Below, piece by piece: positions 6,417 through 14,325 of a stretch of DNA of 18,982 bases; within the stretch, counting starts at the first letter, position 1; each line of letters opens with the position of its first letter. The notes beneath the pieces were generated by a model. That model saw nothing but the letters and a program-made list of their open reading frames with translations, ran no database searches and was not told the DNA's origin. Position numbers and translations under genes: made by a program. This DNA is from Streptosporangiaceae bacterium (lineage in GTDB: Bacteria > Actinomycetota > Actinomycetes > Streptosporangiales > Streptosporangiaceae), in assembly GCA_030039095.1 (NCBI GenBank), contig JASHQP010000556.1, forward strand, positions 1 to 18,982. Direction: 5' to 3'.

Positions 6417-7592
6417 ATGCCAGAAACCGGGCCGGGGCCGTCAGGCCCGCACGCGGCGACGCCAGCGGGCAAGCCGCGGGCCAGGTCGCTCGGGATACCG
6501 TTCGGCGGCACGCCGGGCGCGTGGAACGCGATCACCGACGTGCCCGGCGTGGAGGTCGGAACGGCAACGCTGATCCGCGGCACATCCGTGCGCACCGGGG
6601 TGACCGCGATCCACCCGCGCGGCGCGGCCAATCCGGCCGACCCGGTGGCCGCCGGCTTCTTCTCCCAGAACGGGAACGGGGAGATGACCGGCGTGTCGTG
6701 GATCCGGGAGTCCGGCACGTTCGCCGGCCCGGTGGCGATCACCAACACCCACGCGGTCGGCATCGCGCACGCCGCGATCGTGGCCTGGGTGGCCCGCCAT
6801 CATCCCCGGCTCGCCGAGGCCTGGCTGCTCCCGGTGGTCGGCGAGACCTGGGACGGCTACCTCAACGACATCAACACGCCGAGCGTCACCGAGCAGGACT
6901 GCCTGGATGCGCTGCAGTCGGCGGCGGCCGGCCCGGTCGAGGAGGGCTCGGTCGGCGGCGGGACCGGCATGATCTGCTACGAGTTCAAGGGCGGCAACGG
7001 CACCGCCTCCCGCCTGGTGAGCTTCGCCGGCACGACCCACACCGTCGGGGTGTTCGTGCAGGCCAACTTCGGGAGCAGGCGGGAACTCACGCTGGCCGGC
7101 CTGCCCGTGGGCGAGCTCCTCGCCGACTACACCGGCGGCTCCGCCGGCCCGGGTGCTCCGGGCGCCCCGGGCGCCCCCGCAAGCGCCGGCAGCGGCGCCG
7201 GATCGGTGATCGCGATCGTCGGCACCGACGCGCCCCTGCTGCCGCACCAGTGCATGGCGCTCGCCCGGCGGGTCACGCTCGGCATTGCCCGCACCGGCAC
7301 CACCGGCTCGCACTTCTCGGGCGACCTCTTCCTCGCGTTCTCCACCGGCAATCCGGGCGCGTTCACGCCGGGCGGCGAGGTGATGCTCGGCGCGGTACCC
7401 GAACGCCACGACGAGCTGCGGTTCGTGCCGTGGGGCTTCATCAATCCCTTCTACGAGGCCGTCGTGCAGGCCACCGAGGAGGCCGTGGCCAACGTGCTCG
7501 TCGCGAACGAGGACATGACCGGCCGCGACGGCCACCGTACCCCGGCGCTGCCCAGGGACCGGGTCGCCGCGCTGCTGCGTGCGCGCAGCTGA
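6417..7592 (+). CDS. P1-family (DmpA-type) N-terminal nucleophile aminopeptidase
   Basis: This 391-aa enzyme belongs to peptidase family S58, the L-aminopeptidase/D-esterase or beta-peptidyl aminopeptidase group. These proenzymes cleave themselves at a Gly-Ser bond to free an N-terminal Ser nucleophile. The cleavage site is Gly262-Ser263, in GAG-SVIAIVGTDAPLLPHQ. Other family blocks are ITDVPGVEVG near 39, GGGTGMICYEFKGG near 180 and VFVQANFGSR near 214, where the Asn is a likely oxyanion residue. A Gly/Ala/Pro repeat (about 244-254) lies directly before the cleavage site, longer and more repetitive than I would expect. GGGAGG at 6403-6408 supports ATG 6417. The enzyme may act on beta-peptides, D-peptides or amides; the substrate is unknown. 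It converges with the permease gene. Confidence 0.92.
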   Translation: MPETGPGPSGPHAATPAGKPRARSLGIPFGGTPGAWNAITDVPGVEVGTATLIRGTSVRTGVTAIHPRGAANPADPVAAGFFSQNGNGEMTGVSWIRESGTFAGPVAITNTHAVGIAHAAIVAWVARHHPRLAEAWLLPVVGETWDGYLNDINTPSVTEQDCLDALQSAAAGPVEEGSVGGGTGMICYEFKGGNGTASRLVSFAGTTHTVGVFVQANFGSRRELTLAGLPVGELLADYTGGSAGPGAPGAPGAPASAGSGAGSVIAIVGTDAPLLPHQCMALARRVTLGIARTGTTGSHFSGDLFLAFSTGNPGAFTPGGEVMLGAVPERHDELRFVPWGFINPFYEAVVQATEEAVANVLVANEDMTGRDGHRTPALPRDRVAALLRARS

Positions 7593-7596
7593 CACG

Positions 7597-7644
7597 GTCG
7601 CGGGACCCACGCGGTCGTAAGAGGAACAGCGTGGGCCCCACGAC
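7597..7644. terminator. Bidirectional terminator between convergent genes
   Basis: A long imperfect inverted repeat fills the 62-bp gap between the P1 peptidase and permease stops. GTCG (7597-7600), GGG (7602-7604) and CCCACGC (7606-7612) pair with GCGTGGG (7629-7635), CCC (7637-7639) and CGAC (7641-7644). That makes 14 base pairs with two single mismatches and a 16-nt loop. There is no T-tract, as is common in this GC range, but the placement between tail-to-tail genes is ideal. Confidence 0.65.
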
Positions 7645-7654
7645 ACTGCTGGAC

Positions 7655-9163
7655 TTACCTGGCCGGGGCCGGCGGCGGGGCGTCGGGCTCGTCGAGCACG
7701 GCCGCGTCGCTGCCGCCCTCCTCGCCGAGGATCGAGCCGATGCGGGCCACCGCGTCCGGGCGCCGGGAGCGCAGCCAGAGCACCACACCGATGCCGAGCA
7801 ACAGCCAGATGATCGCCAGGTACGGGGTCCACTTCAGGATGCCGGGCGGGGTCGGGTGCACCGACCCGTACAGCGCGGCGCCGAAGACCACCACACCGAT
7901 CACGGGGATCAGCACGTGCACCAGCGGGTTCCAGCGGCGCGTGTTCCTGGTCCGGTGGAAGAACACGGCGCCGCCCACGCACAGCATGATGTAGACGACG
8001 ATGATCAGCAGCGTGCCCAGGGTGGCCCAGAAGTAGTAGTTGCTGAACGGCTGGCCGAACGCGCTGTCCGACAGCGGGTAGCCGATCAGCAGCGCCATCA
8101 CGATCGCCACCGCGACAACGGCCAGCGTCGCGTTGACCGGGGTCTTGAACCGCGGGTGGGTGTGCGAGAACGCCTTGGGCAGCACTCCCTCACGGCCCAT
8201 CGCGAACAGGGTCCGCGATCCGGCGGTCGCGCAGGCCACGCACACGATGAACGCGGCGAACAGGCCGCCGATCTCGACCAGCGTGCCCACCCACGGCGTG
8301 ACGAACTTGTTCGCGATCGTCTGCAGGCCGACCGGGTCCGCGCCCCAGGTCGCGCCGTTCTTCACGCCGAAGCCGATCGCCATCGAGTACGTGGTCCACA
8401 GGTAGAAGACCACCGCGAACACCGTCGCCGCGATGATCGCGATCGGGATGTAGCGACGCGGGTTGGCGGTTTCCTCGCCGAAGTCGGCGGCGGTCTCGAA
8501 GCCGATGTAGGAGGTGACGCCCAGGATGATGCCGTAGAACACGCCGTTGAACCCGCCGCTCACCGTGTGCGAGAAGCTGAACGCCGACAGCGCCTGCCCG
8601 TGGGCCCCGCCCTTGGCGGTGGTGATCAGGTCGACGATCACGATCACCGCGATCGTGACGATGCCCACGATCAGCTGGACGCGGGTGGTGACCTTGATCC
8701 GCACGATCGACAGCACGACCAGCAGCCCCATGCCGAGGAAGAAGAACAGGATCCACCAGTTGGGATTCAGGCCGCACAGGTTGGCGGCCAGGTAGCCGAC
8801 GCCGGACATGGTCATCGGCACGAAGCAGATCATGCCGGCGAAGTACAGCCAGCCGGCCATGAAGCCGCCCTCCTTGCCCAGGCTGCGGCTGGCGTAGGTG
8901 TAGGCGTATCCCGCCGAGGCCATCCGCCGGGTGAAACCGATCACCACGAACGCCAGCGCCAGGCAGGCGATGCCGCCGAGCAGGAACGCCAGCGGCGTAG
9001 AGCCGCCGGCGACGATCGCGACGCCCGACACGTTCAGGAGCATCGCCATTCCCGGTGCGATAACCGAGACCGAGATCGCGATGGCGTCCCAGATCCTGAG
9101 CGAGCCGTGTGCCAGCTCGTCCTGGCCGGTCGCGACGGCCAGGCTGCGGTCGGTGTCTGCCAT
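7655..9163 (-). CDS. APC-superfamily amino-acid/amine permease
   Basis: This 502-aa polytopic membrane protein has about 12 hydrophobic spans. It follows the APC pattern: an N-terminal SLRIWDAIAISVSVIAPGMA segment in span 1, GYAYTYASRSLGKEGGFMAGW around spans 2-3, and the conserved loop ADFGEETANPRRYIPIA after span 6. The hydrophilic C-terminal tail (about 475-502) is acidic and then Pro-rich. Such permeases import amino acids, polyamines or related amines by proton or sodium coupling. ATG 9163 has GGGAGGG about 9 nt upstream; the longer frame runs into the Dabb gene and is rejected. It is the last gene of the leftward lrp-ligase-Dabb-permease run, 19 bp after the Dabb stop, so it likely imports the ligase's substrate. 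Confidence 0.93.
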   Translation of the reverse strand: MADTDRSLAVATGQDELAHGSLRIWDAIAISVSVIAPGMAMLLNVSGVAIVAGGSTPLAFLLGGIACLALAFVVIGFTRRMASAGYAYTYASRSLGKEGGFMAGWLYFAGMICFVPMTMSGVGYLAANLCGLNPNWWILFFFLGMGLLVVLSIVRIKVTTRVQLIVGIVTIAVIVIVDLITTAKGGAHGQALSAFSFSHTVSGGFNGVFYGIILGVTSYIGFETAADFGEETANPRRYIPIAIIAATVFAVVFYLWTTYSMAIGFGVKNGATWGADPVGLQTIANKFVTPWVGTLVEIGGLFAAFIVCVACATAGSRTLFAMGREGVLPKAFSHTHPRFKTPVNATLAVVAVAIVMALLIGYPLSDSAFGQPFSNYYFWATLGTLLIIVVYIMLCVGGAVFFHRTRNTRRWNPLVHVLIPVIGVVVFGAALYGSVHPTPPGILKWTPYLAIIWLLLGIGVVLWLRSRRPDAVARIGSILGEEGGSDAAVLDEPDAPPPAPAR

Positions 9164-9182
9164 GGTGGTGCCCTCCCTAACT

Positions 9183-9527
9183 TCACTTGCGGGCTGCCGA
9201 ATCGGGCCCGGCCATAAGAACGGTGCCGTCGTCCAGGTGGTAGTCGAATGCCAGCGGTGTGCACCCGCGCTCCACGATCCAGTCGCGGAACCGCACGTGC
9301 ACGGGATGGTCCTGGTACTCGCGGAGGGTTTCCGCATCCGGGAACTCGGTGTAGAGCAGGTACTCGTAGCCGCGATTGCGCTCGCGGGTGAGGTCGGTGC
9401 CGAACCGGCACTTTGTCATCAGCCCGATCTCGCTGGGCCAGCTCGCCACCATCGCCCGCATCGCGGCCGCCTCCTCCTCGGTCAGCTCGCGGGGGAAGCT
9501 GAAAAGGACGATGTGCTGCAAAGTCAC
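9183..9527 (-). CDS. Dabb (stress-responsive A/B barrel) domain protein
   Basis: This 114-aa protein is a single dimeric alpha/beta-barrel (Dabb) domain. It starts TLQHIVLFSFPRELTEEE, continues with YEYLLYTEFPDAETLREYQDHPVHVRF and ends shortly after a VERGCTPLAFDY segment. Dabb proteins are small homodimers related to stress proteins and to small cyclases or monooxygenases; many have no known activity. The start is GTG 9527, supported by GGAGG at 9532-9536, 4 nt upstream. It lies 40 bp after the glutamine-synthetase-like gene and 19 bp before the permease, inside the same operon, which suggests an accessory role in the same pathway. No catalytic residue can be assigned. Confidence 0.88.
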   Translation of the reverse strand: MTLQHIVLFSFPRELTEEEAAAMRAMVASWPSEIGLMTKCRFGTDLTRERNRGYEYLLYTEFPDAETLREYQDHPVHVRFRDWIVERGCTPLAFDYHLDDGTVLMAGPDSAARK

Positions 9528-9567
9528 GTGGCCTCCGGGTGTGATGGTTCGCTCGTCTCTGGCTCGC

Positions 9568-11097
9568 TCAGTAGAACTCGAAGTACTCGCGCATCTCCCA
9601 GTCGCTGACCTCCTGCCCCTCGGGCGGCGGGTTCTCCGCCACGGCAGCCTCGTAGCGCTTGACCTCGGCGCGCTTCATCTGCAGCAGGTAGCCGACGAGC
9701 GTGTCGCCGAACGCCTGGCGGTAGAACTTGTCGGCGTCGAGGGCAGTGACCGCGTCAGCCAGCGACGTGGGCAGCATCGGCGCGTCAGCCACGTACGGGT
9801 CGGCCTCGACCGGGGGCGGCGGCTCGAGCCCGCGGCGGATCCCGTCGATGCCGGCCGCGATGTTGGCGGCCATGTAGAGGTAAGGGTTGGCCGCCGGCTC
9901 ACCGATCCGCATCTCCACGTGGCTGCTCGTGTCGCCGGGCGCGCCCTGCACCCGCACCAGCGCGCCGCGGTTCTCCACCGCCCAGCACACCCGGTCCGGG
10001 GCGAACGAGTACGGGCGGTAGCGCTTGTAGCCGTTCACGGTGGGCGTGGAGAACGGCATCATCGGCAGCGCGTGCTCGATGAGCCCGGCCACGTACTGCC
10101 GGCCGAGCTCCGACAGCGGCGCGTCCTCGCTGGCAAAGGCGTTGCTGCCGTCCGTCCGCGAGAGCAGCGACTGGTGCAGGTGCCAGCCGGACGAGAAGAA
10201 GTTCGGCAGGCCCGGCCGGCACATGAAGCTGGCCAGCAGGCCGCGCCGCTGGCAGACCTGCTTCACCGCGGACCGGAACAGCACGACCGCGTCGGCCGCC
10301 GCCAGCCCGCCGATCGGGCTGAAGCTGAACTCCATCTGGCCCGGGCCCCACTCGTCCTCCATGGCCCGCGGCGGCAGCCCGACCCCCCACAGCGCGTCCC
10401 GGATCGCCTCGAGCGTGGCGGACACGCTGTCCAGGCGGACCTCGGACAGGTACTGGTACCCGCGCTCGAACACGCTGACCGGCGGGGGCGCCGGGGTGAA
10501 CCCGGCGTTCTCCGGCGTGATCAGGTCCGACTCGACCTTGACGATGTAGTACTCGATCTCGATCCCGGCCAGGTAGTCGTAGCCGAGCTCGCCCAGCTCG
10601 GCCAGGGCCCGGCGCATCAGGCCGCGGCCGTCCAGCGGCATCGGCTGGCCGTTGGAGAAGTAGACGTCGCAGAGCATCCACCCGGTGCGGTCCGCCCACG
10701 GCAGCACCTGGAACGTGGTCGGGTCGGGCACCAGGACCACGTCCGGAAATCCGGTGAACTCCTCGATGCCGAACCCGCCGCCCGCGGCGAACGCGGGGAC
10801 GAACACGTTGTTGCCGGTGTCCAGGCTGTAGATCGCGCCGGAGAAGTCGAGACCGTTCTCGAGTACGGCCAGCGCCGCGTCCGCGGACAGCGACTTGCTG
10901 CGCGGCTGGCCGTGCTGGTCCACGACCACGAGCCGCACGGTGCGCAGGCCTAGTTCCTCGATCCGTGCGGCCACTACCTCAGCGGCGGTGGCCTGCCGGG
11001 CAGTGAACAGGCCGTGCCGGGCGACGAAGCCGGGCTGGCCGACACCTGCGGTGCTGGCGGCCCGCTGGCCGGGGTGCTCTGGGGATGCGGTACTCAC
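9568..11097 (-). CDS. Glutamine-synthetase-like gamma-glutamyl ligase
   Basis: This 509-aa protein has the GS fold used by GlnA and by gamma-glutamyl-amine ligases such as PuuA, GlnA-like polyamine ligases and gamma-glutamylmethylamide synthetase. They join the glutamate gamma-carboxyl to ammonia or an amine using ATP. Visible blocks are the metal site GIEIEYYIV (Glu180, Glu182), EWGPGQMEFSFSP (about 250-260), SGWHLHQSL (His306, His308), NGYKRYRPYSFAPDRVCWA (about 355-373) with NRGA, and HVEMRIGEPAANPYLYMAA (about 393-411). There is no GlnA-type adenylylation site. GTG 11097 is chosen because GAGGAG lies about 11 nt upstream; the in-frame GTG at 11109 touches that site. Neighbouring permease, Lrp regulator and divergent amidotransferase favour catabolic amine or amino-acid glutamylation over ammonia assimilation. 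Confidence 0.9.
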   Translation of the reverse strand: MSTASPEHPGQRAASTAGVGQPGFVARHGLFTARQATAAEVVAARIEELGLRTVRLVVVDQHGQPRSKSLSADAALAVLENGLDFSGAIYSLDTGNNVFVPAFAAGGGFGIEEFTGFPDVVLVPDPTTFQVLPWADRTGWMLCDVYFSNGQPMPLDGRGLMRRALAELGELGYDYLAGIEIEYYIVKVESDLITPENAGFTPAPPPVSVFERGYQYLSEVRLDSVSATLEAIRDALWGVGLPPRAMEDEWGPGQMEFSFSPIGGLAAADAVVLFRSAVKQVCQRRGLLASFMCRPGLPNFFSSGWHLHQSLLSRTDGSNAFASEDAPLSELGRQYVAGLIEHALPMMPFSTPTVNGYKRYRPYSFAPDRVCWAVENRGALVRVQGAPGDTSSHVEMRIGEPAANPYLYMAANIAAGIDGIRRGLEPPPPVEADPYVADAPMLPTSLADAVTALDADKFYRQAFGDTLVGYLLQMKRAEVKRYEAAVAENPPPEGQEVSDWEMREYFEFY

Positions 11098-11139
11098 TTT
11101 GGGGTGCACTCCTCGTCAGGTCTTGGCGCGGGTTCCGCG

Positions 11140-11733
11140 TCAGGGCTGGTTGCCTCTGCTCTTGTCGCCGGATCTGCCCCGCTGGCCCTGCTTGCCCAGC
11201 TGGCTCATCTGGTCGAGCAGGGCTTCGGCGAAGTTCTCGGGCTCGGCGTCGGCCAGCGACAGGAACGTCTCCGTGCGCTGGACGCCGGGGATCTGGAAGA
11301 TCGTGTGCAGCAGCAGCTCGCGCAGGTGGGTATGGTCCCGGACCCGCAACCGTACCAGCAGGTCAAAGGCACCGGTAACGACGCTCATGTCCTGAGCTTC
11401 CGGGAGCGCCCGGATCGCGCGGGCGACCTCGCTCAGGTCGGCGCCCGGATTCGCGGTCACGGCCAGGTAGACCACGACCGGGTAGCCGAGCGCCGCCCAG
11501 TCCAGTTCGACCCGGTAGCCGCGGATCGCGCCCAGGCGTTCCAGCCGGGCCAGCCGGTCGGCGATCGCGGGCGGCGACATGCCGACAGCCCGGGCGAGGG
11601 CGCGCTGGGACTGCCGGGCGTCGACAGCGAGGGCCCGGAGAAGGGTGAGGTCGAGGTCGTCGACCTCCACCTTCTCGGTGGAGGGTGAGGCGACTTCGGC
11701 GAGCCGCGCGAGCGGCGCTGAGGTGGTTGTCAA
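11140..11733 (-). CDS. Lrp/AsnC-family transcriptional regulator
   Basis: This protein of up to 197 aa has an N-terminal winged helix-turn-helix (about 26-75: DLDLTLLRALAVDARQSQRA, GMSPPAIADRLARLERLGAI) and a C-terminal RAM domain (about 85-165) that binds an amino acid or other effector. Lrp-type regulators usually control neighbouring amino-acid genes and themselves. The tail (about 175-197) is basic and polar. It lies 42 bp before the ligase gene and divergent from the aminotransferase operon, so it probably governs both. The start is uncertain: TTG 11733 has only a weak upstream AGAG, and GTG 11670 would remove 21 residues that have no family similarity. Two overlapping hairpins lie in this early region. 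Confidence 0.92.
   Translation of the reverse strand: MTTTSAPLARLAEVASPSTEKVEVDDLDLTLLRALAVDARQSQRALARAVGMSPPAIADRLARLERLGAIRGYRVELDWAALGYPVVVYLAVTANPGADLSEVARAIRALPEAQDMSVVTGAFDLLVRLRVRDHTHLRELLLHTIFQIPGVQRTETFLSLADAEPENFAEALLDQMSQLGKQGQRGRSGDKSRGNQP
11653..11684 (-). promoter_or_regulatory. Two overlapping inverted repeats at the 5' end of the Lrp gene
   Basis: CCTCCACC (11664-11671) pairs perfectly with GGTGGAGG (11677-11684) around a 5-nt loop. GAGGTCG (11653-11659) pairs with CGACCTC (11661-11667) around one base. The two share 11664-11667, so in lrp mRNA they exclude each other. They surround the alternative GTG start at 11670. In high-GC coding DNA this may be coincidence. Confidence 0.3.
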
Positions 11734-11775
11734 TTGGCAGACATCTCTGGGTGAGAAGGTTGCTGACTTCAGGTA

Positions 11776-11796
11776 TGCTTCAGCTAGACCTAAGCA
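11776..11796. promoter_or_regulatory. Candidate operator in the lrp/aminotransferase divergent spacer
   Basis: TGCTT (11776-11780) and AAGCA (11792-11796) are perfect inverted arms 11 bp apart, in the locally AT-rich part of the 161-bp spacer 11734-11894. A TANNNT box TATGCT (11774-11779) on the plus strand overlaps the left arm. A short dyad with an AT-rich surround between an Lrp-type regulator and the divergent operon fits an Lrp/AsnC site, but the arms are short. Confidence 0.3.
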
Positions 11797-11894
11797 AATG
11801 TATGTCCTTCTGCCGAGAATTCTTACGTTTGCCAGGCTCCCATGTCAAGGGGCCGCAGTAAGTGTGACCAGCATCGACGAATCGGGAGGCACGG

Positions 11895-13112
11895 ATGACA
11901 GCCGCTCCGGAGCTCAGGGACTGGACCGCGAGCTTCGCCCGCCGGACGCAAATGCTTGGCGGTGGCGAGATCACCGCGATCCTCTCCCTGGCCGGAGCCA
12001 CCGACGTGATCACGTTCTCGGGCGGCTTCCCGGATCCCGCGACGTTCCCCCGCGATGTGCTGGGAGAAATCGCCGCCCAGCTGATCGCCACGGACGTGGC
12101 CGTCGCGCTGCAGTACTCCCCCACCGAGGGGCTGCCTGGGCTGCGCGACTACGTGGCCGGCCGGCTCGAGTCGCTGCAGGGCCGGCGCCCGGCCGCGGGC
12201 GAGCTGATGATCACCAGCGGCGGCATCGACTGCATGGAGCTCATCGCCAAGAGCCTGGTGGACGACGGTGACGTGGTCGTGGTCGAGGCGCCGACCTACC
12301 TCGGCGCGATCATGGCGTTCCGCGGCTACGAGGCGGACCTGCGCGGCGTGCCCATGGACGACAACGGCATGCGGGTCGACGTCCTCGCCGACCTGCTCGC
12401 CGCCGGGGTGCGGCCCAAGGTGCTGTACACGATCCCCGATCACCAGAACCCGACAGGGCTGTCCCTGGCCGCCGATCGCCGGGCCGAGCTCGTCGAGCTC
12501 GCCCGCCGGTACCACTTCCTGATCCTCGAGGACGTCGCGTACCGGGAGCTCGGCTTCGACGCCACGGCGCCGCCGAGCCTGTGGTCACAGGCGCCCGACG
12601 TGGTGGTTCAGGCGGGCACGTTCTCCAAGACGTTCTTCCCCGGGGTCAGGCTCGGCTGGGCGGCCGGGCCGCCCGAGGTCATCGCGCAGCTGGTGACCGC
12701 CAAGCAGAACTCCGACCAGTGCTCGGGCGCGCTCGGCCAGCGGATGCTCGAGGAGTACGGGCGCGGCGGCCACCTCGACCGCCAGCTCGTCGAGTCCCGC
12801 GCGCTGTACGCCCGGCGCGCCGCGCTCATGGACCAGGCGCTGCGGGCGCACATGCCCGGCGCCGTGACCTGGACCTCACCACGCGGCGGCTTCTTCACCT
12901 GGGTCACGGCTCCGGACGGGGTGGACACCGTGGCGCTCTCCGCCGCGGCCACGGCAGCCAAGGTGGCCTACGTGCCCGGCCAGCCGTTCTACCCTGGGCA
13001 GGGCGGGGCCGCGCAGATGCGCCTGGCCTACAGCCGGGTCGCCGACGAACTCATCGACGAGGGCGCCCGGCGCCTCGGGGGCCTCGTCCGGACCGCACTG
13101 GAGGGATCATGA
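11895..13112 (+). CDS. PLP-dependent class I/II aminotransferase
   Basis: This 405-aa fold-type I aminotransferase resembles the 2-aminoadipate/kynurenine aminotransferase group. It has the substrate-side FSGGFPDPATFP near 42, LQYSPTEGLPGLRDY near 76 for cofactor phosphate contact, TIPDHQNPTG near 180, LEDVAYRELGF for cofactor-ring binding, and the PLP Lys245 in GTFSKTFFPGVRLGW. The C-terminal carboxylate-binding Arg lies in QMRLAYSRV. It transfers an amino group between an amino acid and a 2-oxo acid; the exact substrate is not readable. ATG 11895 follows GGGAGG at 11884-11889. It is the first gene of a tight rightward operon: its stop overlaps the cupin start by 4 bp (ATGA). Confidence 0.93.
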   Translation: MTAAPELRDWTASFARRTQMLGGGEITAILSLAGATDVITFSGGFPDPATFPRDVLGEIAAQLIATDVAVALQYSPTEGLPGLRDYVAGRLESLQGRRPAAGELMITSGGIDCMELIAKSLVDDGDVVVVEAPTYLGAIMAFRGYEADLRGVPMDDNGMRVDVLADLLAAGVRPKVLYTIPDHQNPTGLSLAADRRAELVELARRYHFLILEDVAYRELGFDATAPPSLWSQAPDVVVQAGTFSKTFFPGVRLGWAAGPPEVIAQLVTAKQNSDQCSGALGQRMLEEYGRGGHLDRQLVESRALYARRAALMDQALRAHMPGAVTWTSPRGGFFTWVTAPDGVDTVALSAAATAAKVAYVPGQPFYPGQGGAAQMRLAYSRVADELIDEGARRLGGLVRTALEGS

Positions 13113-13525
13113 CCGACGCTGCCGCGCACTTCGCCGAGGAGGCGCAAGGTGAGCCCACCGGCCCCGGCCGGTACGTGCACATCGATGACCTGGCGTCGGC
13201 CGAGTACGTCCCCGGCCTAACGTTCCGTCCAGTGCTCGGCGACGGCGTCCTGACCAACTTCGTGCACTTCGCGCACAACACCGAGGCGCCGCGGCACGTC
13301 CACGAGGAAGAGCAGATCGTGATCATCCTCGACGGCGAGATGACCTTCGACATCGACGGCGACGTGCGCACGATGCGCAAGGGCGACGTCGCGGTGATCC
13401 CGGCCTGGGTGCCGCACGGCGCCTGGACCACCGACACCACCTGCCTGGAGGTGGACGTGTTCTGCCCGCCGCGCAAGACCCTGCTCGCGCTCGCCGAGTC
13501 GCAGTCCGCGGACGGCGGCGAGTAG
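13109..13525 (+). CDS. Cupin-domain protein
   Basis: This 138-aa single-domain cupin has motif 1 as PRHVHEEEQIVIILDGEM (His63, His65, Gln69 in the usual Glu position) and motif 2 as GDVAVIPAWVPHGAW (His103). This His-His-Gln-His set, with EQ in motif 1, also appears in cupins that sense or bind small molecules, so it may be an enzyme (dioxygenase or isomerase) or a binding protein. There is no DNA-binding domain. It overlaps the aminotransferase stop by 4 bp, has GAGGGA just upstream, and its stop directly abuts the SDR start, so the three genes are translationally coupled. Confidence 0.9.
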   Translation: MTDAAAHFAEEAQGEPTGPGRYVHIDDLASAEYVPGLTFRPVLGDGVLTNFVHFAHNTEAPRHVHEEEQIVIILDGEMTFDIDGDVRTMRKGDVAVIPAWVPHGAWTTDTTCLEVDVFCPPRKTLLALAESQSADGGE

Positions 13526-14308
13526 ATGGACCTCGGCCTGGCCGGCCGCCGCGCGGTCGTTACCGGCGGGTCCAAGGGCCTGGGCAAGGCGATCGCCGCC
13601 GAGCTGCTCGCCGAGGGAGCGCAGGTCGTCATCTGCTCCCGCAACGGGGCCGAGCTCGAGGAGACGGCCGCCGAGCTGCGCAAGCCGGGGGGCACCGTCT
13701 TCGCGTTCCGCTGTGACGTCACCGACGCCGGCCAGGTGAACGCGCTCATCGCCGAGTCGGCGTCCGCCCTCGGCGGGATCGACATCCTGGTCAACAACGC
13801 GGGCGCCGCGCGGCCGGGCCGGTTCGAGACGCTGGCCGACGCCGATCTCGAGGGTGACTACGAGGTGAAGGTGATGTCGCAGGTCCGCTGCACCCGGGCC
13901 GCGCTGCCGCTGCTCCGCCGCAGCACTGCCCCCCGGGTCGTCAACATCAACGCGGTGTACGGGCGCTACCCGGACCCGGCGTTCTTCGCCACCTCGGTCA
14001 ACCGGGCCTCCTGCCTGGGCCTGGCCAAGGCGCTGGCGATGGAGCTCGGCCCCGAGGGGATCCTGGTCAACAGCGTGAACATCGGCTTCGTCACCACGCC
14101 GCAGTGGGAGAACATCCACCGCAGGCGGGCCCCGGACACGCCGGCGGAGGAGTTCTTCGGGCAGCTCGCAGCCGACGAGGTGCCGCTCGGCCGGTTCGGC
14201 CGAGCGGACGAGGTCTCCGGCATCGTCGCATTCCTGGCCAGCGACCGCGCCAGCTACATCACCGGCGCGTCGATCGACGTGGCCGGAGGAATGGGGAAGT
14301 ACCTCTAG
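13526..14308 (+). CDS. SDR-family protein lacking the catalytic tetrad
   Basis: This 260-aa protein has a classical SDR Rossmann fold: TGGSKGLG (13-20) for NAD(P), CDVTD (63-67), NNAG (90-93), and a C-terminal SYITGASIDVAGG. The catalytic Asn-Ser-Tyr-Lys residues are replaced. The Ser position is Ala143 (VNINAVYG), and the YxxxK motif reads Thr156-SVN-Arg160 (ATSVNRAS). The Asn position is Lys115 by my alignment. Normal proton relay is therefore impossible, although atypical SDRs without Tyr are known. It may bind cofactor or substrate, or use another residue such as Tyr145 or Tyr148. The start codon follows the cupin stop without a gap (TAGATG), so translation is coupled. Confidence 0.88.
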   Translation: MDLGLAGRRAVVTGGSKGLGKAIAAELLAEGAQVVICSRNGAELEETAAELRKPGGTVFAFRCDVTDAGQVNALIAESASALGGIDILVNNAGAARPGRFETLADADLEGDYEVKVMSQVRCTRAALPLLRRSTAPRVVNINAVYGRYPDPAFFATSVNRASCLGLAKALAMELGPEGILVNSVNIGFVTTPQWENIHRRRAPDTPAEEFFGQLAADEVPLGRFGRADEVSGIVAFLASDRASYITGASIDVAGGMGKYL

Positions 14309-14325
14309 GGGAAGTAGGACGGGCC

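Noticed and set aside
6521..9217. Very long rightward open frame (898 codons) across the P1 peptidase and permease genes
   Set aside because: It is a high-GC shadow: Arg/His/Asp-rich, no domain, out of frame with the P1 peptidase and antisense to a clear APC permease.
9376..10953. Rightward open frame of 525 codons opposite the GS-like gene
   Set aside because: Its composition is typical of an antisense shadow and the minus strand holds unmistakable GS motifs.
11728..11733. TTGACA on the minus strand at the lrp start, as a -35 box
   Set aside because: No -10 lies 16-19 bp downstream, and the position would put the promoter inside the lrp coding region.
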